Counted from the stretch's first letter, positions 46,511 through 56,877 are shown. The stretch: DNA of 64,000 bases from Brucella haematophila (GCF_005938105.1 NZ_VCPE01000002.1:124001-188000), one strand, 5' to 3'. Numbers and translations: made by a program. The notes: a model not told the origin generated them from the sequence alone.

Positions 46511-47139
46511 CACAGTACACCCAGCAGATAGACAAGGGTAAAGACGCCAATCCAGATGATGTCCAGGAAGTGCCAGAAGAGGCTGAGGCACATCACGCGC
46601 GTCTGGTTCTTTTCCGTCAGACCGTCACGCAGAAGCTGGGCGGAAAGCACCAGAATCCAGATCAGGCCGGACGTGATGTGAAGACCGTGGGTTCCAACCA
46701 GCGCGAAGAAGGCCGAAAGGAACGCACTGCGGCTCGGACCGGCATCCTCGAGAATCAGGTGATGGAATTCATAGACTTCCATCACGAGGAACGCTGCGCC
46801 CAGCAGGAACGTTACGCCCAGCCAGAACAGCACGCCTGCACGGTTCTTCTTGTACATGGACAGCGTCGCCAGACCGTAGGTCAGCGACGACACCAGCAGC
46901 AGCATGGTTTCGGTCAACACAAACTGCAGGTCGAAGAGTTCACGGCCGGTCGGGCCGCCCGCGAACTGGTGCGCCAGAACGGCGTAGGTTGCAAACAGGC
47001 CCGAGAACAGGACGCAGTCGCTCATCAGATAGATCCAGAAGCCGACCAGCGTGGTCGACCCTGCATCGTGATGGTCCTCGTGAGCAGGATGCTCGTTGCC
47101 GCCCTTGAATGGACCAGCAGTTGAAATGCTAGCGCTCAT
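46510..47139 (-). CDS. cyoC: Cytochrome bo3 quinol oxidase subunit III
   Basis: 209 residues with five hydrophobic segments typical of CyoC ([53 protein letters not shown]). An N-terminal polar stretch with [11 protein letters not shown] precedes the first helix. It has three bases between it and cyoB. Structural subunit of the quinol oxidase. Confidence 0.95.
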   Translation of the reverse strand: MSASISTAGPFKGGNEHPAHEDHHDAGSTTLVGFWIYLMSDCVLFSGLFATYAVLAHQFAGGPTGRELFDLQFVLTETMLLLVSSLTYGLATLSMYKKNRAGVLFWLGVTFLLGAAFLVMEVYEFHHLILEDAGPSRSAFLSAFFALVGTHGLHITSGLIWILVLSAQLLRDGLTEKNQTRVMCLSLFWHFLDIIWIGVFTLVYLLGVL

Positions 47140-47142
47140 GGA

Positions 47143-49122
47143 TCAAGCCTCCTGAGCCGTCAGTTGCCGGGTGCGGAGGTCTTCGACGCTCTGCACTTCT
47201 TCGGCCGAGACGTAAAAGTCTCTGTCATTGTTGAACGAGTGGAAGATCGCAACGGCCAGCACACCCACGGCAGCGGCAATTGCCAGCCACCAGATATGCC
47301 ACACCAGAGCAAAGCCGAGCGGAATGTTCATGATGCCGATGATGAAACCGGTACCGGTGTTCTTCGGCATATGAATGCGTGCGAACTTTTCCGTGCGGCG
47401 CACATAACCGTTCTGCTTCATGTCCCACCAGCTGTCGTGATCGCGGACATGCGGCACTTCAGCGAAGTTGTAGAATGCAGGCGGCGAAGCCAGCGACCAT
47501 TCCAGCGTACGGCCCGTACCCCAGCTGTCGCCATTGTTGTCGCGCAGCTTTTCGCGGTCGCGGATCGAAACGGCGATCTGCAGAACCTGGAACACGATAC
47601 CGCACAGGATGATCGCAACGCCGACGGCGGCGATGATCAGATAGATATGCCATGCCGGATTTTCCGTGTGGTTCAGACGACGGGTCATGCCCATCAGGCC
47701 GAGCACGTAGAGCGGCATGAAGGCCATGATGAAGCCGACCAGCCAGCACCAGAATGCGTTGCGGCCCAGACGTTCGTTCAGCTTGAAGCCGAAAGCCTTC
47801 GGCCACCAGTAGACGAGACCGGCGAAGCAGCCGAACAGCACGCCCGAGATGATCACATTGTGGAAGTGGGCGATCAGGAACACCGAGTTGTGCAGCACGA
47901 AATCCGCAGGCGGAACAGCAAGCAGAACGCCCGTCATACCGCCGACCACGAAGGTGCACATGAAGCCGATGGTCCACAGAACCGGCGTTTCCATGCGGAC
48001 GCGGCCCTTATACATCGTGAACAGCCAGTTGAAGACCTTCGCCCCTGTCGGGATCGAGATGATCATCGTCGCCACGCCGAAGAAAGCGTTGACGTTGGCG
48101 CCGCCACCCATGGTGAAGAAGTGGTGCACCCAGACGAGGAACGACAGGACCGTAATGGCAACAGTTGCGTAAACCATCGACTTGTAGCCGAAGAGACGCT
48201 TGCCGGAGAAGGTCGCGATGATTTCGGAGAAGACACCGAAAGCAGGCAGGATGAGGATGTAGACTTCCGGGTGACCCCAGATCCAGATCAGGTTCACATA
48301 CATCATCGGATTGCCACCAGCATCATTGGTGAAGAAGTGGAAATCCAGATAGCGGTCCAGCGAAAGCAGGGCCAGCGTGACGGTGAGGATCGGGAAGGCC
48401 GCGACGATCAGCACGTTCGAGCAGAGCGCGGTCCAGGTGAAGACCGGAACCTGCATCATGCCCATGCCGGGCGCACGCATCTTGATGATCGTGGTGATCA
48501 GGTTGACGCCTGAAAGCAGCGTACCCATACCGGAAATCTGCAAGGCCCAGATATAGTAATCCACGCCGACATCCGGGCTGAATTCCTTGCCCGACAGCGG
48601 CGGATAAGCGAGCCAGCCGGTCTTGGCGAATTCGCCGATGCCGAGCGACAGGTTGATCAGAACCGCACCGGCGACCGTGAGCCAGAAGCTCAGCGAGTTG
48701 AGGTACGGGAAAGCAACGTCGCGTGCACCGATCTGAAGCGGAACTGCAAAGTTCATCAGACCGACGACAAAAGGCATCGCCACGAAGAAGATCATGATCA
48801 CGCCATGGGCGGTGAAGACCTGGTCGTAGTGATGCGGCGGGAGAAAGCCTTCATTCGCGCCAGAGGCAAGGGCCTGCTGCGCGCGCATCATCACGGCGTC
48901 CGAGAAGCCGCGGAACAGCATCACGAAAGCCAGAATGATGTACATGATGCCAATACGCTTGTGATCGACCGACGTTAGCCAGTCTTTCCAGAGCGGGACC
49001 CACTTTCCGTAGTAGGTGATGGCTGCCAGAATAGCGAGCGCACCGCCAGCCACCGCGGTCAATGTGACCATGATGATCGGCTCGTGATACGGGATCGCTT
49101 CGAGCGTAAGTTTTCCGAACAT
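47143..49122 (-). CDS. cyoB: Cytochrome bo3 quinol oxidase subunit I
   Basis: 659 residues from the ATG at 49122 ([15 protein letters not shown] matches known CyoB starts); a GTG at 49131 is possible. Heme-copper motifs are clear: the [15 protein letters not shown] block (CuB His and cross-linked Tyr), HHFFTMG (two CuB His) and HFHNVIISG (heme ligands). It holds heme b, heme o3 and CuB, oxidises ubiquinol and pumps protons in the inner membrane. Confidence 0.96.
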   Translation of the reverse strand: MFGKLTLEAIPYHEPIIMVTLTAVAGGALAILAAITYYGKWVPLWKDWLTSVDHKRIGIMYIILAFVMLFRGFSDAVMMRAQQALASGANEGFLPPHHYDQVFTAHGVIMIFFVAMPFVVGLMNFAVPLQIGARDVAFPYLNSLSFWLTVAGAVLINLSLGIGEFAKTGWLAYPPLSGKEFSPDVGVDYYIWALQISGMGTLLSGVNLITTIIKMRAPGMGMMQVPVFTWTALCSNVLIVAAFPILTVTLALLSLDRYLDFHFFTNDAGGNPMMYVNLIWIWGHPEVYILILPAFGVFSEIIATFSGKRLFGYKSMVYATVAITVLSFLVWVHHFFTMGGGANVNAFFGVATMIISIPTGAKVFNWLFTMYKGRVRMETPVLWTIGFMCTFVVGGMTGVLLAVPPADFVLHNSVFLIAHFHNVIISGVLFGCFAGLVYWWPKAFGFKLNERLGRNAFWCWLVGFIMAFMPLYVLGLMGMTRRLNHTENPAWHIYLIIAAVGVAIILCGIVFQVLQIAVSIRDREKLRDNNGDSWGTGRTLEWSLASPPAFYNFAEVPHVRDHDSWWDMKQNGYVRRTEKFARIHMPKNTGTGFIIGIMNIPLGFALVWHIWWLAIAAAVGVLAVAIFHSFNNDRDFYVSAEEVQSVEDLRTRQLTAQEA

Positions 49123-49249
49123 TTTTATCACGCTTCGATTGGAGCAATTCCGGGAAAGCCAGTAACGGCTTTCATTCCGGAACCGCGTGAAACAAAAGAT
49201 TGAATGCGAATGGCCGCGACCTCAGGCGAGATCACGGCGCAAAGGCAGA

Positions 49250-50251
49250 TCAGTTTTCGAGCTGCGACAGACGCTGCGGCGCGACTGCACAGATGATGTC
49301 GCTCGCCCACTGGCTGAAATCGACAGGCGAAGACTTGCGCAGGTTTGCGCGTGCTTCGCGGATCATCTGCTGACGGTGCATTTCGTCATCCATGCAGACG
49401 GACTTGCCGTCCCAGCAGCGGTTCACGATGTCGTGGAACAGCGTCTGGTCATTATAGGTGAAGAACTGCACCGCATGCTTTTCGCTCGGCTGAACCAGCG
49501 ATGCATAGCGATCGCGGCCCAATTCTTCGCCCTTGGCCTTCACGTCGGCAACCCATTTGTCGAAGTCGGCCTGATTGTAGGAATGCGCCTTGAAGCGCAT
49601 CTGGGCAAAGCCCTGACCGCTATAATTGGCGGAAATGCCGTCGAACTCGCCTTCATGGTTGGCAATGAGATGCAGCTTCGTCTGCATGCTCGGCATGGTG
49701 TAGACCATGCTGCCCAGCGCCGGAATGAAGAAGGAGTTCATGATGTTGCTGGAGGTCAGCTTGAAGTTGACCGGAACATCGACGGGCATGGCCATTTCAT
49801 TAACGGTGGCGATGCCCTGATCGGGATAGATGAAAAGCCACTTCCAGTCGAGCGCAACCACTTCGACATTGATCGGCTTCACGCTGGATTCCAGCGGGCG
49901 GTACGGATCGAGCTTATGCGTGCTGATCCAGGTAACCGTGCCGAGAACCACGATGATCGCCAGAGGAATGAGCCAGACGCCCAGTTCGATCTTGGTCGAG
50001 TGGTGCCAGTCGGGCTGGTAATCCGCCTTTTCGTTCGTGGCGCGGTACTTCCAGGCGAAGAACAGCGTCATGAAGATGACGGGCAGCACGACGAGCAGCA
50101 TGAGGCCGGTCGCAAAAAGGATGAGATCGCGTTCTGCTACACCGACCTCTCCCTTTGGAGAGAGAAGAACCTGGTTCTCGCAGCCGGCAAGAAACGCAGT
50201 CAGGGCCAGTACGGCGAACGAAGCGATCGTCCGAGGGATGCCGAGTTTCAT
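49250..50251 (-). CDS. cyoA: Cytochrome bo3 quinol oxidase subunit II (lipoprotein)
   Basis: 333 residues from the ATG at 50251 with GGAAAG upstream. Lipobox FLAGC, two transmembrane helices (LILFATGLMLLVVLPVIF and VWLIPLAIIVVLGTVTW), then a cupredoxin domain without the CuA ligands, as expected for a quinol oxidase. Motif DWKWLFIYPDQGIATVNE is typical. The first gene of cyoABCD. Confidence 0.95.
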   Translation of the reverse strand: MKLGIPRTIASFAVLALTAFLAGCENQVLLSPKGEVGVAERDLILFATGLMLLVVLPVIFMTLFFAWKYRATNEKADYQPDWHHSTKIELGVWLIPLAIIVVLGTVTWISTHKLDPYRPLESSVKPINVEVVALDWKWLFIYPDQGIATVNEMAMPVDVPVNFKLTSSNIMNSFFIPALGSMVYTMPSMQTKLHLIANHEGEFDGISANYSGQGFAQMRFKAHSYNQADFDKWVADVKAKGEELGRDRYASLVQPSEKHAVQFFTYNDQTLFHDIVNRCWDGKSVCMDDEMHRQQMIREARANLRKSSPVDFSQWASDIICAVAPQRLSQLEN

Positions 50252-50848
50252 TTGTCTTTCCATCCTGCACCGATGCGATCTGAAAATCTGAAACCCGCTG
50301 CCACAGATGATTGCGGTCAGGCGTCTCAGTTCTTCAGATCGCACCAGAGCGATTTCGTCGTCAGTGTCGTTTTGAACCTGAAATCCCTTCCAGGCTGCCC
50401 GGACATTGGGAACCGCAGAGGTTCATCATGTCGCGAGCGTCAAATCCGGCACGTATGTCGTTTTTCAGTTTTCGGTAAATTCTGAAAATTCCAAATGTAC
50501 TGTTATAACGAATAGTTTCGTTTGTCACCTATCTGACGAGATTTGTACTGGATCGTAATGTCGCGGCCAAAACCCCGCAAAACGGACTCCATTTGGTGGA
50601 AACAGGCATCTCCGCAAGCGCCTGATCGCGGGGAATGGAACCCCTTTATCGCCGACGCGGCGGTGACTTAACCCTTTGTCCCCGGTCATGCAAGTACAAC
50701 CAACGGATAAATCCTGCGATAGCCGCGCGATCTGGAACCGATAAACAACATTGTGAAGTCGCCGAGCCGCGACTAAGACAATCTGAGAACACACAACCTA
50801 AAACCCCTAACGTTTAGGGGCTGGCCGACTGAAGTCTGGAAGGGCACC
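50252..50848. other. Intergenic region between divergent cyoA and the molybdopterin-binding gene
   Basis: About 600 bases with both promoters. The stretch 50450-50530 is AT-rich and likely holds the cyo promoter; no FNR-type or Irr-type palindrome was seen. A small hairpin is described separately at 50804. No gene supported. Confidence 0.5.
50804..50820 (+). promoter_or_regulatory. Small leader hairpin before the molybdopterin-binding gene
   Basis: CCCCTAA/TTAGGGG with a three-base loop, 28 bases before the start codon. It could be a leader stem or a protein site. No riboswitch (for example the Moco type) can be recognised in this short sequence. Confidence 0.35.
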
Positions 50849-51814
50849 ATGATTTTCGCAGACTTGCCGCTCGATGATGCCGATGGCGCCGTGCTCGCCT
50901 ATGCGGTAACGGCAGGTGCGCTTGTGCTGCGCAAGGGAACCGTACTGAACAGCGACTATTGCACGGCCCTGCAACAGGCTGGCCTCACAAGTGTTCTCGC
51001 TGCCCGCTTCGAGCCTGGCGATATCGGCGAAGACGAAGCCGCACAGACAATCGGGACTGCGCTCGCCTCTGATACGATCCATACCGGCGCGGCGACCACC
51101 GGACGCATCAATCTTTTTGCCAGTGCGGACGGTGTCTTTTGCGTCGATGCTTCCCGCATTGATGCGGTCAACGCGCATGATGCGCGCATCTCTCTGGCGA
51201 CGATCCGCAATTATGCGCGTGTGGAAGCGGGCCAGATGGTCGCGACCGTCAAGATCATCCCTTTTGCCGTACCGAAAAGCCTGATTGACGACATATGCCC
51301 CCTGCTCGACGGAGACCGGGCAATTGAGGTCAAGGCGTTTCGTCCATTGCGTATCGGGCTGATCCAGTCCCGCCTCCCCTCGATCCGGGAGACCGTACTC
51401 GACAAGACGCGCGAACTGATGGAAAAGCGCGCGGCGCGCAATGGCGGCACATTGATCGTCGAAAGACGTGTCGCCCATGAGACGGAAGCGCTTGGCGGCG
51501 CCATAGCGGATTTGAGCAGTGGCTGCGATGTACTTGTGATTTTCAGCGCATCGGCAGTTGCCGATGCCACCGACATCGTGCCGCGCTCGATCCTGCAAAG
51601 CGGCGGACAAATTCTGCGCGTTGGCATGCCGGTCGATCCCGGCAATCTGCTCGTGCTTGGAAAGCGCGATGAAAAATATATCGTCGCCGCGCCAGGTTCC
51701 GCCCGCAGCATGCGGGAAAACAGCCTCGACTGGGTGCTCGACCGCCTGATGGCAGGCATGGACCTCAACTCGACAGACCTGTCCCGCATGGGCGTCGGCG
51801 GTCTTCTGTTATAA
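50849..51814 (+). CDS. Molybdopterin-binding (MoCF-domain) protein
   Basis: 321 residues with GGAAGGG before the ATG. The N-terminal half (1-165) resembles the non-catalytic part of rhizobial molybdopterin-binding proteins (ILRKGTVLN-like start), and the C-terminal half (about 168-321) has the MoCF/MogA fold: IGLIQSRLPSIRETVLDKT, CDVLVIFSASAVADATDIVP and LRVGMPVDPGNLLVLG. Such proteins are often fused to or placed beside MocA-type nucleotidyltransferases; none is next to it here. A role in molybdenum cofactor handling is inferred. Confidence 0.82.
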   Translation: MIFADLPLDDADGAVLAYAVTAGALVLRKGTVLNSDYCTALQQAGLTSVLAARFEPGDIGEDEAAQTIGTALASDTIHTGAATTGRINLFASADGVFCVDASRIDAVNAHDARISLATIRNYARVEAGQMVATVKIIPFAVPKSLIDDICPLLDGDRAIEVKAFRPLRIGLIQSRLPSIRETVLDKTRELMEKRAARNGGTLIVERRVAHETEALGGAIADLSSGCDVLVIFSASAVADATDIVPRSILQSGGQILRVGMPVDPGNLLVLGKRDEKYIVAAPGSARSMRENSLDWVLDRLMAGMDLNSTDLSRMGVGGLLL

Positions 51815-51824
51815 GCTATTGCTG

Positions 51825-51923
51825 AGAGCGCGTTTCGATCTGATTGGATCAGATCGGCGCTCTAACCGTTTGTTATAACGCGCATCCCGAAAACCGTTTC
51901 ACACTTTTCGGGATGCGCTCTAG
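51825..51923. repeat. Two-hairpin intergenic element (RIME-like)
   Basis: First hairpin GATCTGA TTGGA TCAGATC; second hairpin GCATCCCGAAAA/TTTTCGGGATGC. Homologous to 20338 and 53654. The stop codon of the leftward Dabb gene (51920-51922) is in its right end. Confidence 0.9.
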
Positions 51924-52228
51924 ATTTCGTAATCGAAAACCAGAATGCCATCGAGACCGCCTTCGGCAGCCTCGACGAGGCCTTTGCCGACCTTGACGTG
52001 TTCCGGATGCGGAAGATAGGCATCACGCGCCGCAGCATCGGCAAAATCCACCACAAAGCCGTGGCGAAAGCCTTTTTCCAGCCTTTCAGGGCTGCTATTG
52101 GCACCGGTGGTGACGGCAATGATGCCGTCGATCTTGCCTTTGAGAGCAACGACAGAAGCCAGTGCGTGTTCGATGGCCGCGCCATCGAGTTCCGGCTTGA
52201 ACTTGATCAGAACAATATGACGTATCAT
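51920..52228 (-). CDS. Dabb-family (stress responsive A/B barrel) protein
   Basis: 102 residues from the ATG at 52228. The Dabb pattern is clear: IRHIVLIKFKPE strand-helix start, TTGANSSPERLEKGFRHGFVVDF, and HPEHVKVGKGLVE. Dimeric alpha-beta barrel proteins of this kind are of mostly unknown function. The stop codon is inside a two-hairpin repeat. Confidence 0.88.
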   Translation of the reverse strand: MIRHIVLIKFKPELDGAAIEHALASVVALKGKIDGIIAVTTGANSSPERLEKGFRHGFVVDFADAAARDAYLPHPEHVKVGKGLVEAAEGGLDGILVFDYEI

Positions 52229-52321
52229 GAAACTCACCGCTGTTTGGAAACAGTGTTTCTTACGCCAATTCGCGCCTGCCGGAAAAGCAAAAACGCCAGT
52301 GGTAACAATGTCCAAAAACGG

Positions 52322-52347
52322 AAAAAGGCCGGGATGAACCCGACCTT
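52322..52347 (-). terminator. Rho-independent terminator for the 66-residue protein gene
   Basis: AAGGCCGGG pairs with CCCGACCTT (one G-T pair) around ATGAA. On the minus strand the stem ends in a T run. It is about 145 bases beyond the gene at 52491. Confidence 0.6.
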
Positions 52348-52490
52348 CCGCTTTCACCTGAGTTGACGCCGGTTCATCCGCGGTCATCTTCCCAAGTGAA
52401 TTCCCGATACGGAGGTAGACATAAGCCCTCTCCGTTTCAAGTTTGTGACATTCCCGAAGAAATCTGCCTGCCGAAGCGAGCCGCCTGATA

Positions 52491-52691
52491 TCAGGCCGCC
52501 ATCGCCGTATCGGCAAATTCGGGATGATTGTAGTTCCAAATCTCGACCAGACACTGATGCATCAAGTCGAGATCGACCGGACCAATCCGGCTCAAGACCA
52601 GATCAAGATCATCGCGCTCAACACCACGGTTGAGAAGCTCGACAATCGCTTCCGTCAGAATCATTTTATCGTCAAATCTGTAGCGCTGCAT
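52491..52691 (-). CDS. Small hypothetical protein, 66 residues
   Basis: GCGGAGCAGG precedes the ATG at 52691. Helical and acidic: KMILTEAIVELLNRGVERDDLDLVLSRIG and a tail with two Trp/His-type residues (IWNYNHPEFAD). No domain recognised, no signal or membrane segment. Confidence 0.65.
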   Translation of the reverse strand: MQRYRFDDKMILTEAIVELLNRGVERDDLDLVLSRIGPVDLDLMHQCLVEIWNYNHPEFADTAMAA

Positions 52692-52996
52692 AAACCTGCT
52701 CCGCTATCTGCCCCAGCTCATCATGATTTCAGATTAGACACTTATGGTTAACCGAGGCTTAAGCCACGGAAAACTTACGCAACTTTGACTGACACCACGC
52801 AACTGACGCGAATATTTACCCCTGACGGCTTTTCGCCGTCGCCCAATATGAATTTTGAAACACACGCTATCCAGAAAACGGCCAGAATATAGCGAGGCCG
52901 AACAAGAATAAGTCTCATTCTTACTCCATGTTCAGATAAAGCCAAGAAAAAACTGGCGATGGAATTTATTTCACAAAACTCTTTTAAAGCGTTCAC
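52692..52996. other. Intergenic region upstream of the phosphatase gene
   Basis: About 305 bases between two divergent genes. The sequence is AT-rich from 52830 to 52990, consistent with promoters. No operator, hairpin or gene supported. Confidence 0.4.
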
Positions 52997-53590
52997 ATGG
53001 GTTTTTTCAGAACATACGCCAGATGGTCGTTCAATCGCGTCAAGCTTGGCGCACTCGCTGCTTTGGTCGGCGCCAGCATGTTGGGCGGATATCTCTATAC
53101 GATCCAGTATAACGGCAATGTTCACGAGATCGTGCCGGGAGAAGCCTATCGCTCGAATCAGCCCGATCCGGCGCGGATCGCAAAACTGCAGCAGGCCTAC
53201 GGTATCAAGACCATCATCAATCTGCGCGGCCCGGAACCGGGTGCGGATTGGTATGACAAGGAAGTCAACGCGACGGGAGCGTTGGGAATCAAGCATATCG
53301 ATTTCGAAATGTCGTCCAGCAAGCAGCTCACGCCCCAGCGTGCGCAGGAGCTGATCACCCTGATGCAGAATGTAGAAAAACCGGTTCTCATTCATTGCAA
53401 GGCGGGTGCAGATCGCACTGGTCTTGCGGCAGCCCTTTATGTGGCTGCGATCTCGAAGGGTGGCGAACGCAAAGCAGAAGCGCAGATGTCCATCGCCTAT
53501 GGGCATTTCGGTTTTCCGGGCAGCCCCACCCACGCGATGGAAGATACTTTCGAAGAGCTTGAACCGGCTCTCGGATTTCACGATTCCTGA
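52997..53590 (+). CDS. Membrane-anchored dual-specificity / tyrosine phosphatase
   Basis: 197 residues. An N-terminal anchor (VKLGALAALVGASMLGGYLY) is followed by a phosphatase domain whose signature HCKAGADRTG gives Cys134 in the CX5R loop; the Asp-rich loop before it is KHIDFEMSSS. It probably faces the periplasm. Family members remove phosphate from proteins or inositides; in rhizobia similar genes are of unknown substrate. Single gene closed by a strong bidirectional terminator. Confidence 0.9.
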   Translation: MGFFRTYARWSFNRVKLGALAALVGASMLGGYLYTIQYNGNVHEIVPGEAYRSNQPDPARIAKLQQAYGIKTIINLRGPEPGADWYDKEVNATGALGIKHIDFEMSSSKQLTPQRAQELITLMQNVEKPVLIHCKAGADRTGLAAALYVAAISKGGERKAEAQMSIAYGHFGFPGSPTHAMEDTFEELEPALGFHDS

Positions 53591-53621
53591 CGCTTCGTCT
53601 TTCACCTGAACCCTGAATGCA

Positions 53622-53648
53622 AAAACGCCGGGACAAGCCCGGCGTTTT
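53622..53648. terminator. Bidirectional Rho-independent terminator
   Basis: AAAACGCCGGG/CCCGGCGTTTT with loop ACAAG, ending in T runs on both strands. It serves the phosphatase gene and, on the minus strand, the LivK-type gene (after the repeat). Confidence 0.92.
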
Positions 53649-53653
53649 CTTAT

Positions 53654-53753
53654 TAGAGCGCCGATCTGATTGGATCAGATCGGCGCTCTAATTCTTTGTT
53701 TTAACGCGCATCTTTCCCGAAAACCGTTTCACACTTTTCGGGATGCGCTCTAG
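53654..53753. repeat. Two-hairpin intergenic element (RIME-like), best copy
   Basis: First hairpin is perfect: GAGCGCCGATCTGA, loop TTGGA, TCAGATCGGCGCTC. Second: CCCGAAAA, loop of 11, TTTTCGGG. It directly follows the terminator at 53622. Confidence 0.92.
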
Positions 53754-53765
53754 CTCGACAAAGTC

Positions 53766-54872
53766 TTACTCGAGGCCGACGATCTTGCCGTCATCCCACT
53801 TGAAGATGTCGAAGCTCGGCGAGCTGAGGTCGCCGTTTTCGCCATAGGTCAGCGTGCCGATTGCGGTTTCGATAGGCTTGCCGTCATGCAGAGCCTTGGC
53901 AACTGCAGCCGAATCTTCTGCCGAACCAGCGCTTTCGATACCTGCCTTGATGACTTCAACAGCGGCATAGGCGTTCATGGTGAAGGCTTCAGCCGGGATA
54001 CCCTTGGCCTTGAGCGCTTCGATAGCGTCCTTGGAAGCCGGGTTCTTCGTGGCGTCCTTGGCGTTGGTGAACAGCGTGCCCTGTGCGTTGGTGCCGCCGA
54101 TTGCCCAATATTCGGTGTTAGACAGGCCTTCACCGCCGAGAACCAGTGCCTGCATGCCAGCGTCATGCAGCTGACGCGACAAGAGACCGCCTTCAGCATG
54201 GTAGCCGCCGAAATAAACGACTTCAGCGCCTGCCGACTTCAGCTTGGTAACCAGCGCGCTGAAATCCTTGTCGCCCGGGGTGACGGAGTCGTAATGAACT
54301 TCCGTAATACCGCCCTTGTTGATCGCAGCCTTGAAAGCGTCGGCCAGACCCTTGCCATAGGCGCCCTTATCGTGGATCACGGCAACCTTCTTGTCCTTCA
54401 TGGTCTTCAGGACAAAATCAGCCATGACTTCAGCCTGCTGGTCATCGCGACCGCAGGTGCGGAACACGTTTTCCAGCTTGCGTGCGGTCAGGTCCGGGCC
54501 GGTAGCGGTCGGGGTGACCATCAGAACGCCGTTTTCAGAGAAAACGTCGGATACCGGAATGGCAACGCCGGTCGTGACCGGGCCAACGACGAACTTGATG
54601 CCGTCGCCGACAATCTGGTTGGCGGCGGAAACGCCCTGCTTCGGTTCACCGGCATCGTCGGCGAACTTCAGAACGATTTTCTCACCCTTGATACCGCCAG
54701 CCTTGTTGATGACTTCGGCAGCGGTTTCTGCGCCCTTCTTCACCTGATCGCCGAAAGCGGCAACCGGACCCGTCAGCGGTGCAACAACGCCGATGGTGAT
54801 ATCCGCATAAGCGGCGCTGGCAAAACCGAGTGTAGCTGCGAAAGCTACGCTGGACAGAAGTTTCAGGTTCAT
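53766..54872 (-). CDS. Branched-chain amino-acid-type ABC substrate-binding protein
   Basis: 368 residues from the ATG at 54872 with AAAGGAG upstream. Signal peptide ([20 protein letters not shown]). The mature part is a LivJ/LivK-type type I binding protein ([64 protein letters not shown]). It should bind leucine/isoleucine/valine or a related amino acid. No permease or ATPase gene is beside it, so it is an orphan here. Rhizobiales carry several such paralogues. Confidence 0.92.
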   Translation of the reverse strand: MNLKLLSSVAFAATLGFASAAYADITIGVVAPLTGPVAAFGDQVKKGAETAAEVINKAGGIKGEKIVLKFADDAGEPKQGVSAANQIVGDGIKFVVGPVTTGVAIPVSDVFSENGVLMVTPTATGPDLTARKLENVFRTCGRDDQQAEVMADFVLKTMKDKKVAVIHDKGAYGKGLADAFKAAINKGGITEVHYDSVTPGDKDFSALVTKLKSAGAEVVYFGGYHAEGGLLSRQLHDAGMQALVLGGEGLSNTEYWAIGGTNAQGTLFTNAKDATKNPASKDAIEALKAKGIPAEAFTMNAYAAVEVIKAGIESAGSAEDSAAVAKALHDGKPIETAIGTLTYGENGDLSSPSFDIFKWDDGKIVGLE

Positions 54873-55207
54873 TCTTTTTCTCCTTTGGTGGGGCGCCGTC
54901 CAGGGACGCGCCCTCATCTAACCCATGATGGCAACCCATCCGGTCAATTCTCAGCGCTCATATGCTGCCGAATTGCCGGGCCCTCCCTTTTGTTTCATCT
55001 TACGATTTCAAAGGGTCGATCCAAAAGCGCGCCGCACCGCACCCAAAAAGGGACTGGAGCCATAATATTATCCAAAACAGCCTCGGCGGTTTCGGAAAAC
55101 TGCTCCAAGACGGGAGCCGCTTTCGTGATGTGCTAAGAATGCATTTCCGGCTTTCGATTGCAAGGGGCCAAGTGCCCACAACTACAACGAAAATCGGCTC
55201 CTCCCTT
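54873..55207. other. Intergenic region upstream of the LivK-type gene
   Basis: About 335 bases holding the leftward LivK-type promoter and the 3' end region of the liu operon. No hairpin, repeat or gene was supported. Confidence 0.4.
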
Positions 55208-56005
55208 TTATGCGTTCCCTCCCTTCCATGATGGTGATTGTTTCGCAAAAAAGGCCGCGATCCCTTCCGCGGCCTCCGGTGTTTCCCATGTGTCGGCAAG
55301 ACGGGTCAGCGTCATATCGATGACGGCTTCGTCAATCGGCGCGACCAGCGCGTGCACGAGCCGTTTCGAAGCCGCAACCGCCGCCGGTGCGGTGGAAAAA
55401 TAGGGCTTAATCTCCTCCTCCACCGCCGCATCCAGTTGTTCAGCCTCGACCACCTCATGCAGCAGGCCGATGCGCATTGCCTCCTGCGTGTCAAACAATC
55501 TGGCAGAGGTAAACATGCGCAGCGCACTCCCCTGACCGATGCGCGCCACGACATAGGGGCTGATCGTTGCCGGTATCAGGCCAAGCTTTGTCTCGGTAAG
55601 CCCGAAGCGCGCGCCAGCAACACCGATGGCGGCATCGCAGACACTGATGAGACCGATACCACCGCCATAGGCCTGACCGTTGACGCGCCCGATCAGCGGC
55701 TTTGGCAGATCGCGGAGCGCCTTCAGCATCAGGGCAAGCTTGCGCGCTTCTTCAATCCGCTGTGCGCGGCTGGCATTCACCTGCGCCTGCATCCAGCCCA
55801 GATCGCCGCCCGCGCAAAAACTTTTACCCGCGCCGGTGAGAACAACAATCCTGACCGCAGCATTATCGGCCAGATGCAACGTCGCGGTGGTCAGTTCATC
55901 GATCATCAGGCCGGACAGCACATTGTGCTGCTCAGGCCGGTTCAGCGTCAGCGTTGCAACGCCACGTGCATCAATCGCAATATCGATGGTTTCGAAGGCG
56001 CTCAT
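55208..56005 (-). CDS. liuC: Methylglutaconyl-CoA hydratase (enoyl-CoA hydratase family)
   Basis: 265 residues of crotonase fold, with the oxyanion-hole segment GKSFCAGGDLGW and PLIGRVNGQAYGGGIGL. In this operon it would hydrate 3-methylglutaconyl-CoA to HMG-CoA in leucine degradation. Sequence alone does not separate it from other enoyl-CoA hydratases; the context fixes the role. It is the last gene, eight bases after the lyase gene. Confidence 0.9.
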   Translation of the reverse strand: MSAFETIDIAIDARGVATLTLNRPEQHNVLSGLMIDELTTATLHLADNAAVRIVVLTGAGKSFCAGGDLGWMQAQVNASRAQRIEEARKLALMLKALRDLPKPLIGRVNGQAYGGGIGLISVCDAAIGVAGARFGLTETKLGLIPATISPYVVARIGQGSALRMFTSARLFDTQEAMRIGLLHEVVEAEQLDAAVEEEIKPYFSTAPAAVAASKRLVHALVAPIDEAVIDMTLTRLADTWETPEAAEGIAAFFAKQSPSWKGGNA

Positions 56006-56013
56006 AGATCCCC

Positions 56014-56877
56014 CTAGGCCGCTTTATCCTGACGCAGCGCCTGCGCGAACAATGCCGCTGACCGCAGCTTGTCCAGATCAAGCCCGGTTTCAAAACCCAT
56101 TTCATGCAGCATTTCGACAACGGAAACCGTATCGACATTGCCCTTGGCGCCCGGCGCAAACGGGCACCCGCCCAGACCGCCGACCGACGCATCGAAAACC
56201 CGCAGGCCCTTTTCCAGACTGACGCGGATATTGTCGAGCGCGCGTCCGCCTGTGTCGTGATAATGGCCCGCCAGACTATGTGCGGGCGCAATTGCCAGCA
56301 CTGCATCCAGCATGGCCGCAACCTTGTCCGGGGTACCGCGCCCAATCGTGTCGCCAAGGCTCACCTCATGACAACCGAGCGAGAACAGTTGCTCAGTAAC
56401 ATCGGCTACCGCCTGCGGCGCGGTTGGTCCGTCATAAGGACATTCGACGACGCAGCTGACATAGCCGCGTATGGCCAGACCATCATTGATCGCAGCACCG
56501 ATCACCGGCGACAGGCGCTCGATGCTCTCGGCAATCGTGCAGTTGATATTGGCTTTCGAAAAGCCTTCCGAAGCGGAAATGAAGACCGCGACCTCGTCCG
56601 CATTGGCTGCCGCCGCCGCCTCATAGCCCTTCATATTCGGCACGAGCACCGAATAGCGCACGCTGTCGGCGCGACGGATACCGGCCATTACCTCCGCCGC
56701 ATCGGCCAGTTGCGGCACCCATTTCGGGCTGACGAAACTCGTCGCTTCAATGCGGGCATAACCGCAACCAGACAGGCGGTCGATCAGCGCGATCTTGTCA
56801 GCCGTCGGCACAAAGCGCTTCTCGTTTTGCAGCCCGTCACGCGCTGCCATTTCAACGATTTCGACATGGTCAGCCAT
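56014..56877 (-). CDS. liuE: Hydroxymethylglutaryl-CoA lyase
   Basis: 287 residues from the ATG at 56877. ARDGLQNEK at the start of the barrel, the HMG-CoA lyase signature GGLGGCPFAPGAKGNV with the catalytic Cys, and HYHDTGG metal ligands. It cleaves HMG-CoA to acetyl-CoA and acetoacetate. Its start overlaps the stop of the biotin carboxylase subunit by eight bases. Confidence 0.95.
   Translation of the reverse strand: MADHVEIVEMAARDGLQNEKRFVPTADKIALIDRLSGCGYARIEATSFVSPKWVPQLADAAEVMAGIRRADSVRYSVLVPNMKGYEAAAAANADEVAVFISASEGFSKANINCTIAESIERLSPVIGAAINDGLAIRGYVSCVVECPYDGPTAPQAVADVTEQLFSLGCHEVSLGDTIGRGTPDKVAAMLDAVLAIAPAHSLAGHYHDTGGRALDNIRVSLEKGLRVFDASVGGLGGCPFAPGAKGNVDTVSVVEMLHEMGFETGLDLDKLRSAALFAQALRQDKAA

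Noticed and set aside
50345-50803. FNR-, ArcA- or Irr-type operator in the cyo promoter region
   Set aside because: No sequence near the TTGAT-N4-ATCAA or TAGAA-N3-TTCTA patterns was found.
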